Source: Acetomicrobium sp. UBA5826 (GTDB taxonomy: Bacteria > Synergistota > Synergistia > Synergistales > Acetomicrobiaceae). From it: a DNA stretch of 64,000 nt. Positions 57,154-64,000 of the stretch are shown here, one piece after another. Made by a program: the position numbers and the translations under genes. How positions within the stretch are numbered: position 1 is the stretch's first letter; each line of letters opens with the position of its first letter. The notes under the pieces are model-generated. The model had not been told where the DNA came from, did no database searches, and saw only the letters and a program-made list of their open reading frames with translations. The stretch spans positions 111,046 through 175,045 of the forward strand of contig NZ_DJHF01000017.1 of the NCBI RefSeq assembly GCF_002433005.1, read 5' to 3'.

Positions 57154-59067
57154 CTATGCCGGATCTATCCTAGGTTCAAGCTGAAGTGACGTTTTTTTCT
57201 CAACAGCCTGTGCCGCGGCAACTGACTCGGCATCAGCATCCCCCTCAGAACGATCCGTCACTTCATCAAGTTTTTCGTTGATTAAGCTATCTAATTCTTC
57301 GCCCTCCAAAACTTCTTTTTCCAGTAAAACCGCAGCAATTTTTTCAAGTACCGAGTCATGTTTAACCAAAAGATCTCTAACTAACTCATAACAGTCGTCA
57401 ATGATACGCCTGACTTCTTGGTCTATAGCGTATGCGATCTCTTCGCTGTAATTCCTATCTTCGACTATATCTCTTCCAAGAAATATCTCGTGTTGTTTTC
57501 GTCCCAATCTAACCGGACCCAATCGTTCGCTCATTCCGAACTCGGTGACCATTTTCCTGGCTATTTGGGTAGCGCGCTCTAAATCGTTCTGGGATCCCGT
57601 AGTGATATCGTCGCTCTTGAGCTCCTCGGTAACTCTTCCGCCTAATAAAACACATATTTGATTCAATAGCTCTTTTTTGGATATGAGAAAGCGATCTTCT
57701 TCGGGCAGCTGCATAGTATAGCCCAAGGCCTGATGCCCCCTGGGTATTATGGAGACTTTATGCACGGGATCGCAATCGGGCAAAAGCTTGGCCACAAGAG
57801 CATGACCCGACTCGTGTAATGCTATGACTCTTTTTTCCTTCGGGCTTATAACCCTGCTCCTGCGTTCCGGCCCAGCTATTACTCTGTCTATGGCCTCTTC
57901 AAACTCCTCCATCGTTATTTGCTTCTTATTGCGCCTTGCAGCCAATAAAGCTGATTCGTTAACCAGGTTAGCTAGATCGGCACCAACAAATCCTGGAGTC
58001 CTTTTTGCTATAATTTCCAAATTTACATTGGGATCCACTTTTTTGTCTCGTAAATGAACCTTAAGTATGGCCAGTCTTCCATTGAAATCAGGCCTGTCGA
58101 CGACGATCTGACGATCAAACCGCCCGGGTCGAAGAAGTGCAGGGTCCAATATATCGGGTCTGTTGGTCGCTGCTATTACGATTATTCCCGTCGACGCATC
58201 GAACCCGTCGAGCTCTACGAGCAATTGGTTTAAGGTTTGCTCTCTCTCATCGTGCCCTCCTCCAAGCCCAGCTCCTCTATGCCTTCCGACGGCATCTATT
58301 TCGTCTATAAAGATAATGCAGGGCTGATATTTCCTGGCCTGCTCAAAAAGGTCCCGAACCCTGGCAGCTCCGACGCCGACGAACATCTCCACGAAGTCCG
58401 AACCGCTGATGCTGAAGAAGGGTACATCTGCCTCCCCTGCTACAGCTCTAGCCAATAAGGTCTTGCCCGTACCGGGATGCCCTAGCAGAAGAACTCCTCT
58501 GGGTACCCTAGCACCCAGGGCAGAAAATTTTCTTGGATTTCGCAAGAACTCTATAACCTCATGCAACTCTTCCTTGGCTTCGTCGCAACCCGCAACGTCA
58601 TCGAAGGTTACCTTAGGACGATTATCCAAGAACATCTTTGCCTTGCTTTTAGCGAAGGACATGACTTTGCTTCCCCCGCCTTGCATGTGATAGAGAATGA
58701 AAATCCATGCACCTATCAAAAGAAGGGTTGGGAATAGGGAAGAGACCATCCCAGACCACCAAGGAGCCGCTTGTGGTGGTTTGACTTCCACATTAACACC
58801 CCTTGCCGCTATCTCCTTCGCTAAATCTCCCACTCCAACGGCATAGGTATTAAACACTCTACCATCCTTTAATTTACCCGTAATGCTGGATCCATCTATG
58901 GCAACCTCCGTAACGTTGCCCTTATCAACTTGTTCAAGGAACTCTGAATAAGATAGTGGCGCAACATCACGAGTTTGCTGCATTGGAGTGATGAACATGT
59001 TGACCAGACTAACTACGAGCACTATCAATATCAAATACAACCCTAAGTTTTTCATCATTCTATTCAA
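57154..59067 (-). CDS. ftsH: ATP-dependent zinc metalloprotease FtsH
   Basis: A 637-residue membrane AAA protease. Two transmembrane segments ([18 protein letters not shown] and [14 protein letters not shown]) flank a periplasmic loop. AAA motifs: Walker A GHPGTGKT, Walker [16 protein letters not shown], then the zinc motif [10 protein letters not shown]. The Walker A has His in place of the usual Pro at position two, still GxxGTGKT. It follows hpt by 39 bases, a very conserved tilS-hpt-ftsH cluster. Confidence 0.97.
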   Translation of the reverse strand: MNRMMKNLGLYLILIVLVVSLVNMFITPMQQTRDVAPLSYSEFLEQVDKGNVTEVAIDGSSITGKLKDGRVFNTYAVGVGDLAKEIAARGVNVEVKPPQAAPWWSGMVSSLFPTLLLIGAWIFILYHMQGGGSKVMSFAKSKAKMFLDNRPKVTFDDVAGCDEAKEELHEVIEFLRNPRKFSALGARVPRGVLLLGHPGTGKTLLARAVAGEADVPFFSISGSDFVEMFVGVGAARVRDLFEQARKYQPCIIFIDEIDAVGRHRGAGLGGGHDEREQTLNQLLVELDGFDASTGIIVIAATNRPDILDPALLRPGRFDRQIVVDRPDFNGRLAILKVHLRDKKVDPNVNLEIIAKRTPGFVGADLANLVNESALLAARRNKKQITMEEFEEAIDRVIAGPERRSRVISPKEKRVIALHESGHALVAKLLPDCDPVHKVSIIPRGHQALGYTMQLPEEDRFLISKKELLNQICVLLGGRVTEELKSDDITTGSQNDLERATQIARKMVTEFGMSERLGPVRLGRKQHEIFLGRDIVEDRNYSEEIAYAIDQEVRRIIDDCYELVRDLLVKHDSVLEKIAAVLLEKEVLEGEELDSLINEKLDEVTDRSEGDADAESVAAAQAVEKKTSLQLEPRIDPA

Positions 59068-59106
59068 TCTATTACCACCTCTTTACCCTAAAACAGGCTT
59101 TCCGCC

Positions 59107-59640
59107 TCATATAGAGGGCCTTACAACATATATTGACGGCAAATTTCTCCACAATCCCGCATAATCCAAGCCATATCCTACTACAAATTCATCGGGAATT
59201 GTAAATCCGCAATAATCGATATTTACCTCTGACTGATGCCTCTCCGGCTTATCCAAGAGAACGCATACCTTCAGGCCTCTCGGTTCCCTTTCCATCATGA
59301 GTCTTGACAAATAAGAGAGCGTCAATCCCGTGTCCATGATATCTTCTACAATCAAAACCTCGCATCCCTTGATATCGGTATCTATATCCTTGATAATTCT
59401 CACGATTCCGCTTGTCTTTGTAGAGGCACCATACGACGATACCGCTAAAAAGTCAATTTTCACCTTTACTGAGCTGTCTATATTTCGAACTAGATCTGAG
59501 AGAAATATAACTGCTCCTTTGAGAACGCCAATAATTATCAACTCTTTGCCTGCATAATCTTTCGATATTTGCCGACCCAATTCCATTACCCTTTTTTTAA
59601 TTTCTTCTTCGCTAATTAGAATTTCGCTCAACTCATACGA
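59107..59640 (-). CDS. hpt: Hypoxanthine phosphoribosyltransferase
   Basis: A 177-residue purine salvage enzyme from this start. The PRPP motif VLIVEDIMDTGLTLSYL and the GVLKGAVIFLSDLVR pyrophosphate loop are clear, ending in VVGYGLDYAGLWRNLPSIYVV. I use the ATG at 59640, which has GAAAGGATG upstream and lies eight bases after tilS. The longer frame overlaps tilS and is not likely. Conserved tilS-hpt-ftsH order. Confidence 0.95.
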   Translation of the reverse strand, partial: SYELSEILISEEEIKKRVMELGRQISKDYAGKELIIIGVLKGAVIFLSDLVRNIDSSVKVKIDFLAVSSYGASTKTSGIVRIIKDIDTDIKGCEVLIVEDIMDTGLTLSYLSRLMMEREPRGLKVCVLLDKPERHQSEVNIDYCGFTIPDEFVVGYGLDYAGLWRNLPSIYVVRPSI

Positions 59641-59648
59641 CATAAATG

Positions 59649-61046
59649 CTACATCCTTTCGTCTTTCTGGTAATGTGCTTTTATCTGAACGGCTCTCGAT
59701 GAAGGCCATATTACATTTTTGCCCTTGCCTTCGCCGTATATCGGTACCCACCACATTTTACAACTTAAAATGAATATTGGCCATCCTCGTTTGGCCCACC
59801 AAGACATAAATTCCAGGTTCCAATCAAAAGTTTTGCGAGCCTTAATAGCAGACATAACCCTAATAACAGCGCTCTCTTGATTGTCAATTATAAGGCGACA
59901 CTGATGAGTGCCAAATTTGCTTTGAGTGAACTTGCCCTCTAAAAGCTCCCAAGAAATTTCCCAACCATTCCAAGAAAATGTTCCGCTCGGCCTCGATTCC
60001 AAATCTATTGGGACATCGATTAATCTATCATTAACATCCCAGTCAAGCCAAGCAATGAAATTTTTATCTCCACAAACCTCAACTTTGCCCTCCCACTGAA
60101 ACCTCCAATTTATCTTATCTTTAATGAGCTTGAGCAACAATTCAGTTCTGTCGCTTGAAAGAGTGGTTAAATGCATATCTCTTTGTTGTTTGCGAAGACA
60201 TTCTGCTATTTGTAAAGCAGGAAGATTCAAAGACCGCAGGGCCTTCCTGTCCCAAAGAGCCTTCGTGTAAGGAAGAGGTTTTATCCCAACGAGGCCGTTA
60301 ATTTTAGCGGCCTCGTTCTCGAGCAAATTGGCCGTTTCGAAAGCTTGCCTGGAAAGAAAGGCGATATGTTTTCTGATCTTTGGGTTATACTCCCTTTCGA
60401 GCAGAGGGATCAGCTGTAATCTTATCTTGTTTCTAGCGTAATTGGTATCTACATTGGTAGAATCCTCTCTCCAGTTGACACTAAGTCCCTCGAGGAGATC
60501 GATTATTTCCCTTCTGGTAAAATCTATCAAAGGTCTTGCTATATAACCGCGCTTTTCCGGAATACCTTGCAGACCTCTCAATCCGGTACCTCTTATTACG
60601 TTAAATAGAACTGTTTCGACAAGATCGTCGTTATGATGGCCCACGGCAATGCATGCAGCTTTATTTTCGCTCCTAATTTTTTCAAGAAATTCATAACGAA
60701 GTCTACGCGCGGCTTCTTCGATGCCTTCTCCTTTTTGACGCAACTGAGGTACTGGGACGCTTTCCATAAAAAAGGGGCATTGAAAACTGAAGGCCAAATC
60801 GCGCACGAATACAGCATCCTCGATCGATTCCCTACCCCTTATTCCATGTTCAAAGTGAGCTACGATAACCTTACCTCGCCATAGATTAACGAGCATCCAG
60901 AGGAGTGCCACCGAGTCCGGCCCTCCCGATATGCCGGCAACTATCGAATCAGCGATGTTCCACCATCCTTGTCGTTCTCCTGCAGCCTTGAATTTAGGAT
61001 AGTACCAACTCATAATCCATTTAGGAATGTCTTTCGATAAATACAC
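59649..61046 (-). CDS. tilS: tRNA(Ile)-lysidine synthetase
   Basis: About 465 residues. The PP-loop SGGPDSVALL is present with HFEHGIRG, followed by GHHNDDLVETVLFNVIRGTGLRGLQGI and RPLIDFTRREIIDLL. It adds lysine to C34 of tRNA-Ile(CAU), which is encoded at 19.1 kb. I place the start at a GTG at 61046 with AGGTG upstream because the longer frame runs through the tRNA terminator. An ATG at 61013 is another option. Confidence 0.93.
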   Translation of the reverse strand: MYLSKDIPKWIMSWYYPKFKAAGERQGWWNIADSIVAGISGGPDSVALLWMLVNLWRGKVIVAHFEHGIRGRESIEDAVFVRDLAFSFQCPFFMESVPVPQLRQKGEGIEEAARRLRYEFLEKIRSENKAACIAVGHHNDDLVETVLFNVIRGTGLRGLQGIPEKRGYIARPLIDFTRREIIDLLEGLSVNWREDSTNVDTNYARNKIRLQLIPLLEREYNPKIRKHIAFLSRQAFETANLLENEAAKINGLVGIKPLPYTKALWDRKALRSLNLPALQIAECLRKQQRDMHLTTLSSDRTELLLKLIKDKINWRFQWEGKVEVCGDKNFIAWLDWDVNDRLIDVPIDLESRPSGTFSWNGWEISWELLEGKFTQSKFGTHQCRLIIDNQESAVIRVMSAIKARKTFDWNLEFMSWWAKRGWPIFILSCKMWWVPIYGEGKGKNVIWPSSRAVQIKAHYQKDERM

Positions 61047-61067
61047 CTTTATAATCACCTGTGGGTC

Positions 61068-61107
61068 AAAAAGATATAACATGGGCGGGGTAACAGCCCC
61101 GCCCATG
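61068..61107 (-). terminator. Terminator of the tRNA operon
   Basis: Stem CATGGGCGGGG / CCCCGCCCATG (61080-61090 and 61097-61107), 11 perfect pairs, loop of six. On the minus strand it is followed by TTATATCTTTTT. It lies just upstream of tilS. Confidence 0.75.
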
Positions 61108-61122
61108 TAGAACGCAAAATTT

Positions 61123-61199
61123 TGGTGGCGGTGAGTGGATTTGAACCACTGACCCTACGGGTATGAACCGCATGCTCTCGCCAACTGAGCTACACCGCC
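61123..61199 (-). tRNA. tRNA-Met (elongator, CAU)
   Basis: Complete cloverleaf with encoded CCA. Acceptor GGCGGTG/CACCGCC, anticodon loop TTCATAC (CAT). It closely resembles the Bacillus elongator methionine tRNA. Third of three tRNA genes in a minus-strand operon. Confidence 0.92.
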
Positions 61200-61280
<81 letters not shown>

Positions 61281-61310
61281 ATATCACTCACTCTTACCCC
61301 GGACGCCAGA

Positions 61311-61397
61311 TGGTGCCGGGCGCGGGACTTGAACCCGCACGGACCTTGCGTCCCCGGGATTTTAAGTCCCGTGCGTCTACCATTCCGCCAGCCCGGC
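61311..61397 (-). tRNA. tRNA-Leu (UAA)
   Basis: 87 bases with CCA; class II with a long variable arm. Acceptor GCCGGGC/GCCCGGC, discriminator A, anticodon loop CTTAAAA (TAA). First gene of the tRNA operon. Confidence 0.95.
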
Positions 61398-61408
61398 TGG
61401 CAAGAAAC

Positions 61409-61437
61409 ATTATAGGAATATGCGGAGCAGTAGTCAA
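61409..61437 (-). promoter_or_regulatory. Promoter of the tRNA-Leu-fMet-Met operon
   Basis: Minus strand: TTGACT (61432-61437), spacer 17, perfect TATAAT (61409-61414). The tRNA-Leu begins 12 bases downstream. Confidence 0.85.
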
Positions 61438-61459
61438 GGGGAGGTTTCGTCAGTTTTTA

Positions 61460-62155
61460 TTATTTCTTTGCCATCGCTATCAATTTGTTTAATTCTTTGA
61501 CTAGTGGCTGTACATCGCTCTTCGTAGCCCTCTTTTTCAAAATCTCCTCAGGTGTCAACTTTTTGCCCCAGTATGCTATGTTGGCATTCTCGTCCGTATC
61601 AACGGATCCTCCGCTCAAGGAAACCCCTGCAAAAGCTCCCTTGGCGATCGAATAACTGTAAATTGAATTCGTTGCGGCGCCAGCTCTGCGACCAGCGGGA
61701 CCAGCTGCCACGGAAACATCCGCACCCAGGTTAACATGTTCTTTTTTTAAAGCTTCCAGTCCGGCATCGTCCATTATAACTAATATCAAGCCCGTCGATT
61801 GAACCCCTATCTGAAGTCCTACGGATATGCCGCCAACACTTAAAAACGAAGGTCCGTACCATTGATTCGTATTCGGATCCCTCCTTAACATCAATCCCTC
61901 GCCGAATTCAGCTCCAAATACAAACCCAGCCTTTGTAACGTTAGGGAATATTGCAATACCTTTGCAGTCTTTAAGCAAGTCCGTCAATCCTTCTACATCG
62001 CTTTGCCTTCCCATTTCCTGCAGCAGTTCGGTCGATAAAGTTATCATCTGTTCGGGCGTCTTGGCCCAAGCACCAGAGCCCGCAAAAACTATGGAAAGCA
62101 CTGACAACAAAACAACTGCAACAATTTTGAAGTTTTTATATTTGACTTCTACCAT
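61460..62155 (-). CDS. SYLF (Ysc84) domain lipid-binding protein, exported
   Basis: A 231-residue protein with a signal peptide (FKIVAVVLLSVLSIVFAGSGAWA). The SYLF/Ysc84 domain follows: CKGIAIFPNVTKAGFVFGAEFGEGLML, GGISVGLQIGVQSTGLILVIM, and GADVSVAAGPAGRRAGAATN with SYSIAKGAFAGVSLSGGS. These domains bind phosphoinositides in eukaryotes; their bacterial role is poorly known. The start follows GGGAGG. Stands alone on the minus strand, with a TATAAT (62189-62194) upstream but no clear -35. Confidence 0.88.
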   Translation of the reverse strand: MVEVKYKNFKIVAVVLLSVLSIVFAGSGAWAKTPEQMITLSTELLQEMGRQSDVEGLTDLLKDCKGIAIFPNVTKAGFVFGAEFGEGLMLRRDPNTNQWYGPSFLSVGGISVGLQIGVQSTGLILVIMDDAGLEALKKEHVNLGADVSVAAGPAGRRAGAATNSIYSYSIAKGAFAGVSLSGGSVDTDENANIAYWGKKLTPEEILKKRATKSDVQPLVKELNKLIAMAKK

Positions 62156-62158
62156 CAC

Positions 62159-62462
62159 CTTACCTCCCTTTTAATTTTATTTATTTTTATTATACTACAC
62201 GACAGCATCTTTATTTTCATGGTAACTACCTATCCGCATACCCGTCATATATCTGAGTTAAACAATCATATTTGCAAGTATTAATATAATGTTGTTTGAT
62301 TTAAATGATAGCGATATACTAGAAATATATTATATATTAACCTTCCTAAAAAATACCCGTGAGTTGGTGCCAAAGCACTTGACTAGAATCGCATGATCAT
62401 GATAAACTTTGTATTGGCTGCGTCATGTGTTTATTATAATAAATCGTTAGGAGGATTACGTA
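62159..62462. other. Divergent intergenic region between the SYLF gene and hisC
   Basis: About 300 bases, A/T rich, no gene. It holds the two divergent promoters. No terminator-like hairpin was found. One stretch, GAATCGCATGATCATGATAAAC, contains a short palindrome ATGATCAT within the -35 to -10 interval of a plus-strand promoter candidate (62379-62408). Confidence 0.4.
62379..62440 (+). promoter_or_regulatory. hisC promoter candidates
   Basis: Two overlapping possibilities: TTGACT (62379-62384) with TAAACT 18 bases later (62403-62408), and TTGTAT (62409-62414) with TATTAT 17 bases later (62432-62437). The second is closer to the ATG. An AGGAGG ribosome site follows at about 62449. Confidence 0.5.
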
Positions 62463-63530
62463 ATGTTACGTGATCATGAATACACATTAGATAAAGAATT
62501 GAGACTAGATAAGAACGAAAATCCCTTTGAACTTCCTCCCTCTCCCAGGGAAGAGATGCGACAGATAATCTCTAAAATCGACCTAAATCGCTACCCCGAT
62601 CCCCTTGCAAACAAATTGCGAAGCAAATTAAGCATGAAGCTAAATTTCCCCCAGGAAAGAATCGTCATTGGCAATGGAGGCGACGAAATACTTTCCATGT
62701 TGTTTATGGCCTATGTTAAGCCTGGCGATAAAGTACTTACTGCATATCCTTGCTTTTCAGAGTACAATCGCCTTTGTAAAATATTTGGAGCCGAGCAACA
62801 TGTAGTTCCCATTAATTTTAACGACAAACATATCACCCTGGATGTGGAGCAAATTTTAGATGCTATAGCAAGAATATCTCCAAAACTAATACTGCTCGAT
62901 AACCCACACAACCCGACAGGGACGTTCATAGATCCCGCACTTCTGATAAACATCGCAAAAATGTCACCCTGTCCCTTCGTGTTGGATGAAGCATACGTAG
63001 AATTCGCCTCCAGATCTTCTCTTGATGTTTTGAAGAAAAATTTTCCCTCCAATTTATGCATCTTAAGGACGCTGTCTAAGGCATGGGGACTGGCGGGATT
63101 AAGGGTTGGTTACTCCCTTTGTTCGAATGAAATTGCCAAGACATTGAATAAAATAAAAAGTCCTTTTAACGTTAACGTCATTTCACAGGAGATTGCCTGT
63201 ATAATGCTAGATTACGACGAGTGGATGAAAAGCAGAGTTTACAGCATAAGATTTTTGCGCGACAAATTTATAGAAGAAGTTAATGAAATAGACTCCTTCT
63301 ATGCATATCCCAGTCAGAGCAACTTTGTTCTTATACGGTCAGAGCTCGACAGGGACTATATAAAGGCTTTCCTGCGGGATAAAGGAATAAGGATAAATCT
63401 CCTGGACTTAGATATCGACAGCTTTACTTGGATGCGCGTTTCTATTGGAAAAGAGGAGGAATTGAATTATGTAATTCAAGCATTTCGTTCCATTGTACGA
63501 CAACCAAATGCTGAATTTGTTATAGCTTAG
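62463..63530 (+). CDS. hisC: Histidinol-phosphate aminotransferase
   Basis: A 355-residue PLP aminotransferase, class I. RLDKNENPFELPPS start, NRYPDPLANKLRSKL, IVIGNGGDEILSML, DNPHNPTGTF, LDEAYVEFA, and the PLP lysine in LRTLSKAWGLAGLRVGY. HisC by motif, but no other his genes are visible here, so it may serve aromatic amino acids instead. Transcribed toward a TrpR-like gene. Confidence 0.9.
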   Translation: MLRDHEYTLDKELRLDKNENPFELPPSPREEMRQIISKIDLNRYPDPLANKLRSKLSMKLNFPQERIVIGNGGDEILSMLFMAYVKPGDKVLTAYPCFSEYNRLCKIFGAEQHVVPINFNDKHITLDVEQILDAIARISPKLILLDNPHNPTGTFIDPALLINIAKMSPCPFVLDEAYVEFASRSSLDVLKKNFPSNLCILRTLSKAWGLAGLRVGYSLCSNEIAKTLNKIKSPFNVNVISQEIACIMLDYDEWMKSRVYSIRFLRDKFIEEVNEIDSFYAYPSQSNFVLIRSELDRDYIKAFLRDKGIRINLLDLDIDSFTWMRVSIGKEEELNYVIQAFRSIVRQPNAEFVIA

Positions 63531-63542
63531 ATAATTCCCCCC

Positions 63543-63572
63543 TTGACAAATGCACGTTTAAAACTGTAGTAT
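63543..63572 (+). promoter_or_regulatory. Promoter of yerC
   Basis: TTGACA (63543-63548), 18-base spacer, TAGTAT (63567-63572). It lies 13 bases beyond the hisC stop, and the expected transcript starts near 63579, immediately before an inverted repeat. Confidence 0.7.
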
Positions 63573-63583
63573 TTAATTCAGCA

Positions 63584-63615
63584 ATGATAAGTCACACAGT
63601 AAAGTGTGAATCATC
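63584..63615 (+). repeat. Inverted repeat in the yerC 5' leader (operator candidate)
   Basis: TCACAC-AGTAAA-GTGTGA (63592-63597 and 63604-63609), widened by ATGAT (63584-63588) and ATCAT (about 63611-63615). It lies between promoter and gene and could be an operator for the TrpR-like product or an RNA hairpin. Confidence 0.5.
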
Positions 63616-63645
63616 ATGATATACGATAAAAAGGGGGGATAAAAG

Positions 63646-63957
63646 ATGGCAGACAAATGGAAAGATCGGTTAACCGATCAACTCTGCAAAGCATTTTTGG
63701 CCTTGAAAAACGTCGATGAAATTTACAATTTCCTAGAGGATGCAGCAACAATTGGAGAAATCAGAGCCCTCGCCCAGAGGCTTGAAGTAGCTCGTTTGCT
63801 CGAAGAGGGATACACCTATCCTCAAATAGCACAACAGACAGGGGCGAGCACAGCCACCATAAGCCGTGTAAAGAAATTTCTGGAATATGGTGCCGATGGA
63901 TACAAGTTGGTACTGGAGAGGCTCAAAAACTTCGAGGGCGATACGAGACCAGAATAG
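63646..63957 (+). CDS. yerC: YerC/YecD family TrpR-related protein
   Basis: A 103-residue helix-turn-helix protein. It resembles YerC/YecD: LCKAFLALKNVDEIYNFLEDAATIGEIRALAQRLEVARLLEEGYTYPQIAQQTGASTATISRVKKFL, with a TrpR-like recognition helix at the end. The family is structurally related to the tryptophan repressor, though direct tryptophan binding is not established for YerC. It follows hisC on the same strand with its own promoter. Confidence 0.88.
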   Translation: MADKWKDRLTDQLCKAFLALKNVDEIYNFLEDAATIGEIRALAQRLEVARLLEEGYTYPQIAQQTGASTATISRVKKFLEYGADGYKLVLERLKNFEGDTRPE

Positions 63958-64000
63958 TTTGAAACTATATGATCTTGTGCGATAACAAATAAAGGGGACA

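Overview
The window is a bacterial chromosome segment of about 64 kb, moderate in G+C and densely packed, with almost every gene on the minus strand. Gene content is Firmicutes-like in order (rimP-nusA-ylxR-infB-DUF503-rbfA-nrnA; yicC-remA-gmk-rpoZ-coaBC-priA; scpAB-rluB; veg/ispE/purR), combined with a branched-chain amino-acid ABC transporter, a Mop-type aldehyde oxidoreductase, a PTS glucose permease and strictly anaerobic-looking metabolism. I infer an anaerobic, probably amino-acid/sugar-fermenting member of the Synergistota (Acetomicrobium/Anaerobaculum-like). That placement rests on gene content and remembered protein resemblance, not on a search.

Layout. 1-5.4 kb: translation/transcription operon (rimP to nrnA) behind a promoter followed directly by a terminator hairpin, then hup. 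5.4-17.2 kb: housekeeping run with der, a degenerate priA, coaBC, rpoZ, gmk, remA, yicC, hflX, plsC, cmk, an HDOD gene, rluB and scpBA. 17.2-21.2 kb: trpS, a NIF3 protein, tRNA-Ile(CAU), ferredoxin, purR, ispE. 21.5-24.7 kb (plus strand): a GlcT-type antiterminator, its RNA target/terminator and a ptsG EIICBA gene. 24.7-30.4 kb: veg, a PEBP-family protein and a liv transporter in which LivM and LivG are one polypeptide. 30.6-34.4 kb: T-box-controlled lysine pathway operon dapA-dapB-dapH-lysC. 34.4-37.9 kb: Mop-type aldehyde oxidoreductase and a cupin gene, behind a long leader that looks like a molybdenum-cofactor (Moco) riboswitch with a terminator and a second foldable segment. 37.96-39.9 kb: complete IS1380-type insertion sequence with recognisable ends and a 5-bp target duplication. 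40-61 kb: recN, nadK, tlyA, dxs, ispA, xseB, (rpmB on plus), thiN, ftsK, tldD, a DUF4911 gene, rlmB, uvrA, uvrB, ftsH, hpt, tilS. 61.1-61.4 kb: a tRNA operon Leu-fMet-Met. 61.5-64 kb: a secreted SYLF protein, then hisC and a TrpR-like yerC on the plus strand.

The most notable content is RNA-level control. Five separate leaders or intergenic regions carry a terminator that appears conditional or unusually placed: the rimP leader, the ptsG RAT, the dapA T-box, the Moco leader, and rpmB, whose terminator overlaps its stop codon. The TilS enzyme encoded here modifies the tRNA-Ile(CAU) that is encoded 42 kb away in the same window. No CRISPR array, rRNA, prophage or obvious defence system is visible. 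The only mobile element is the IS.
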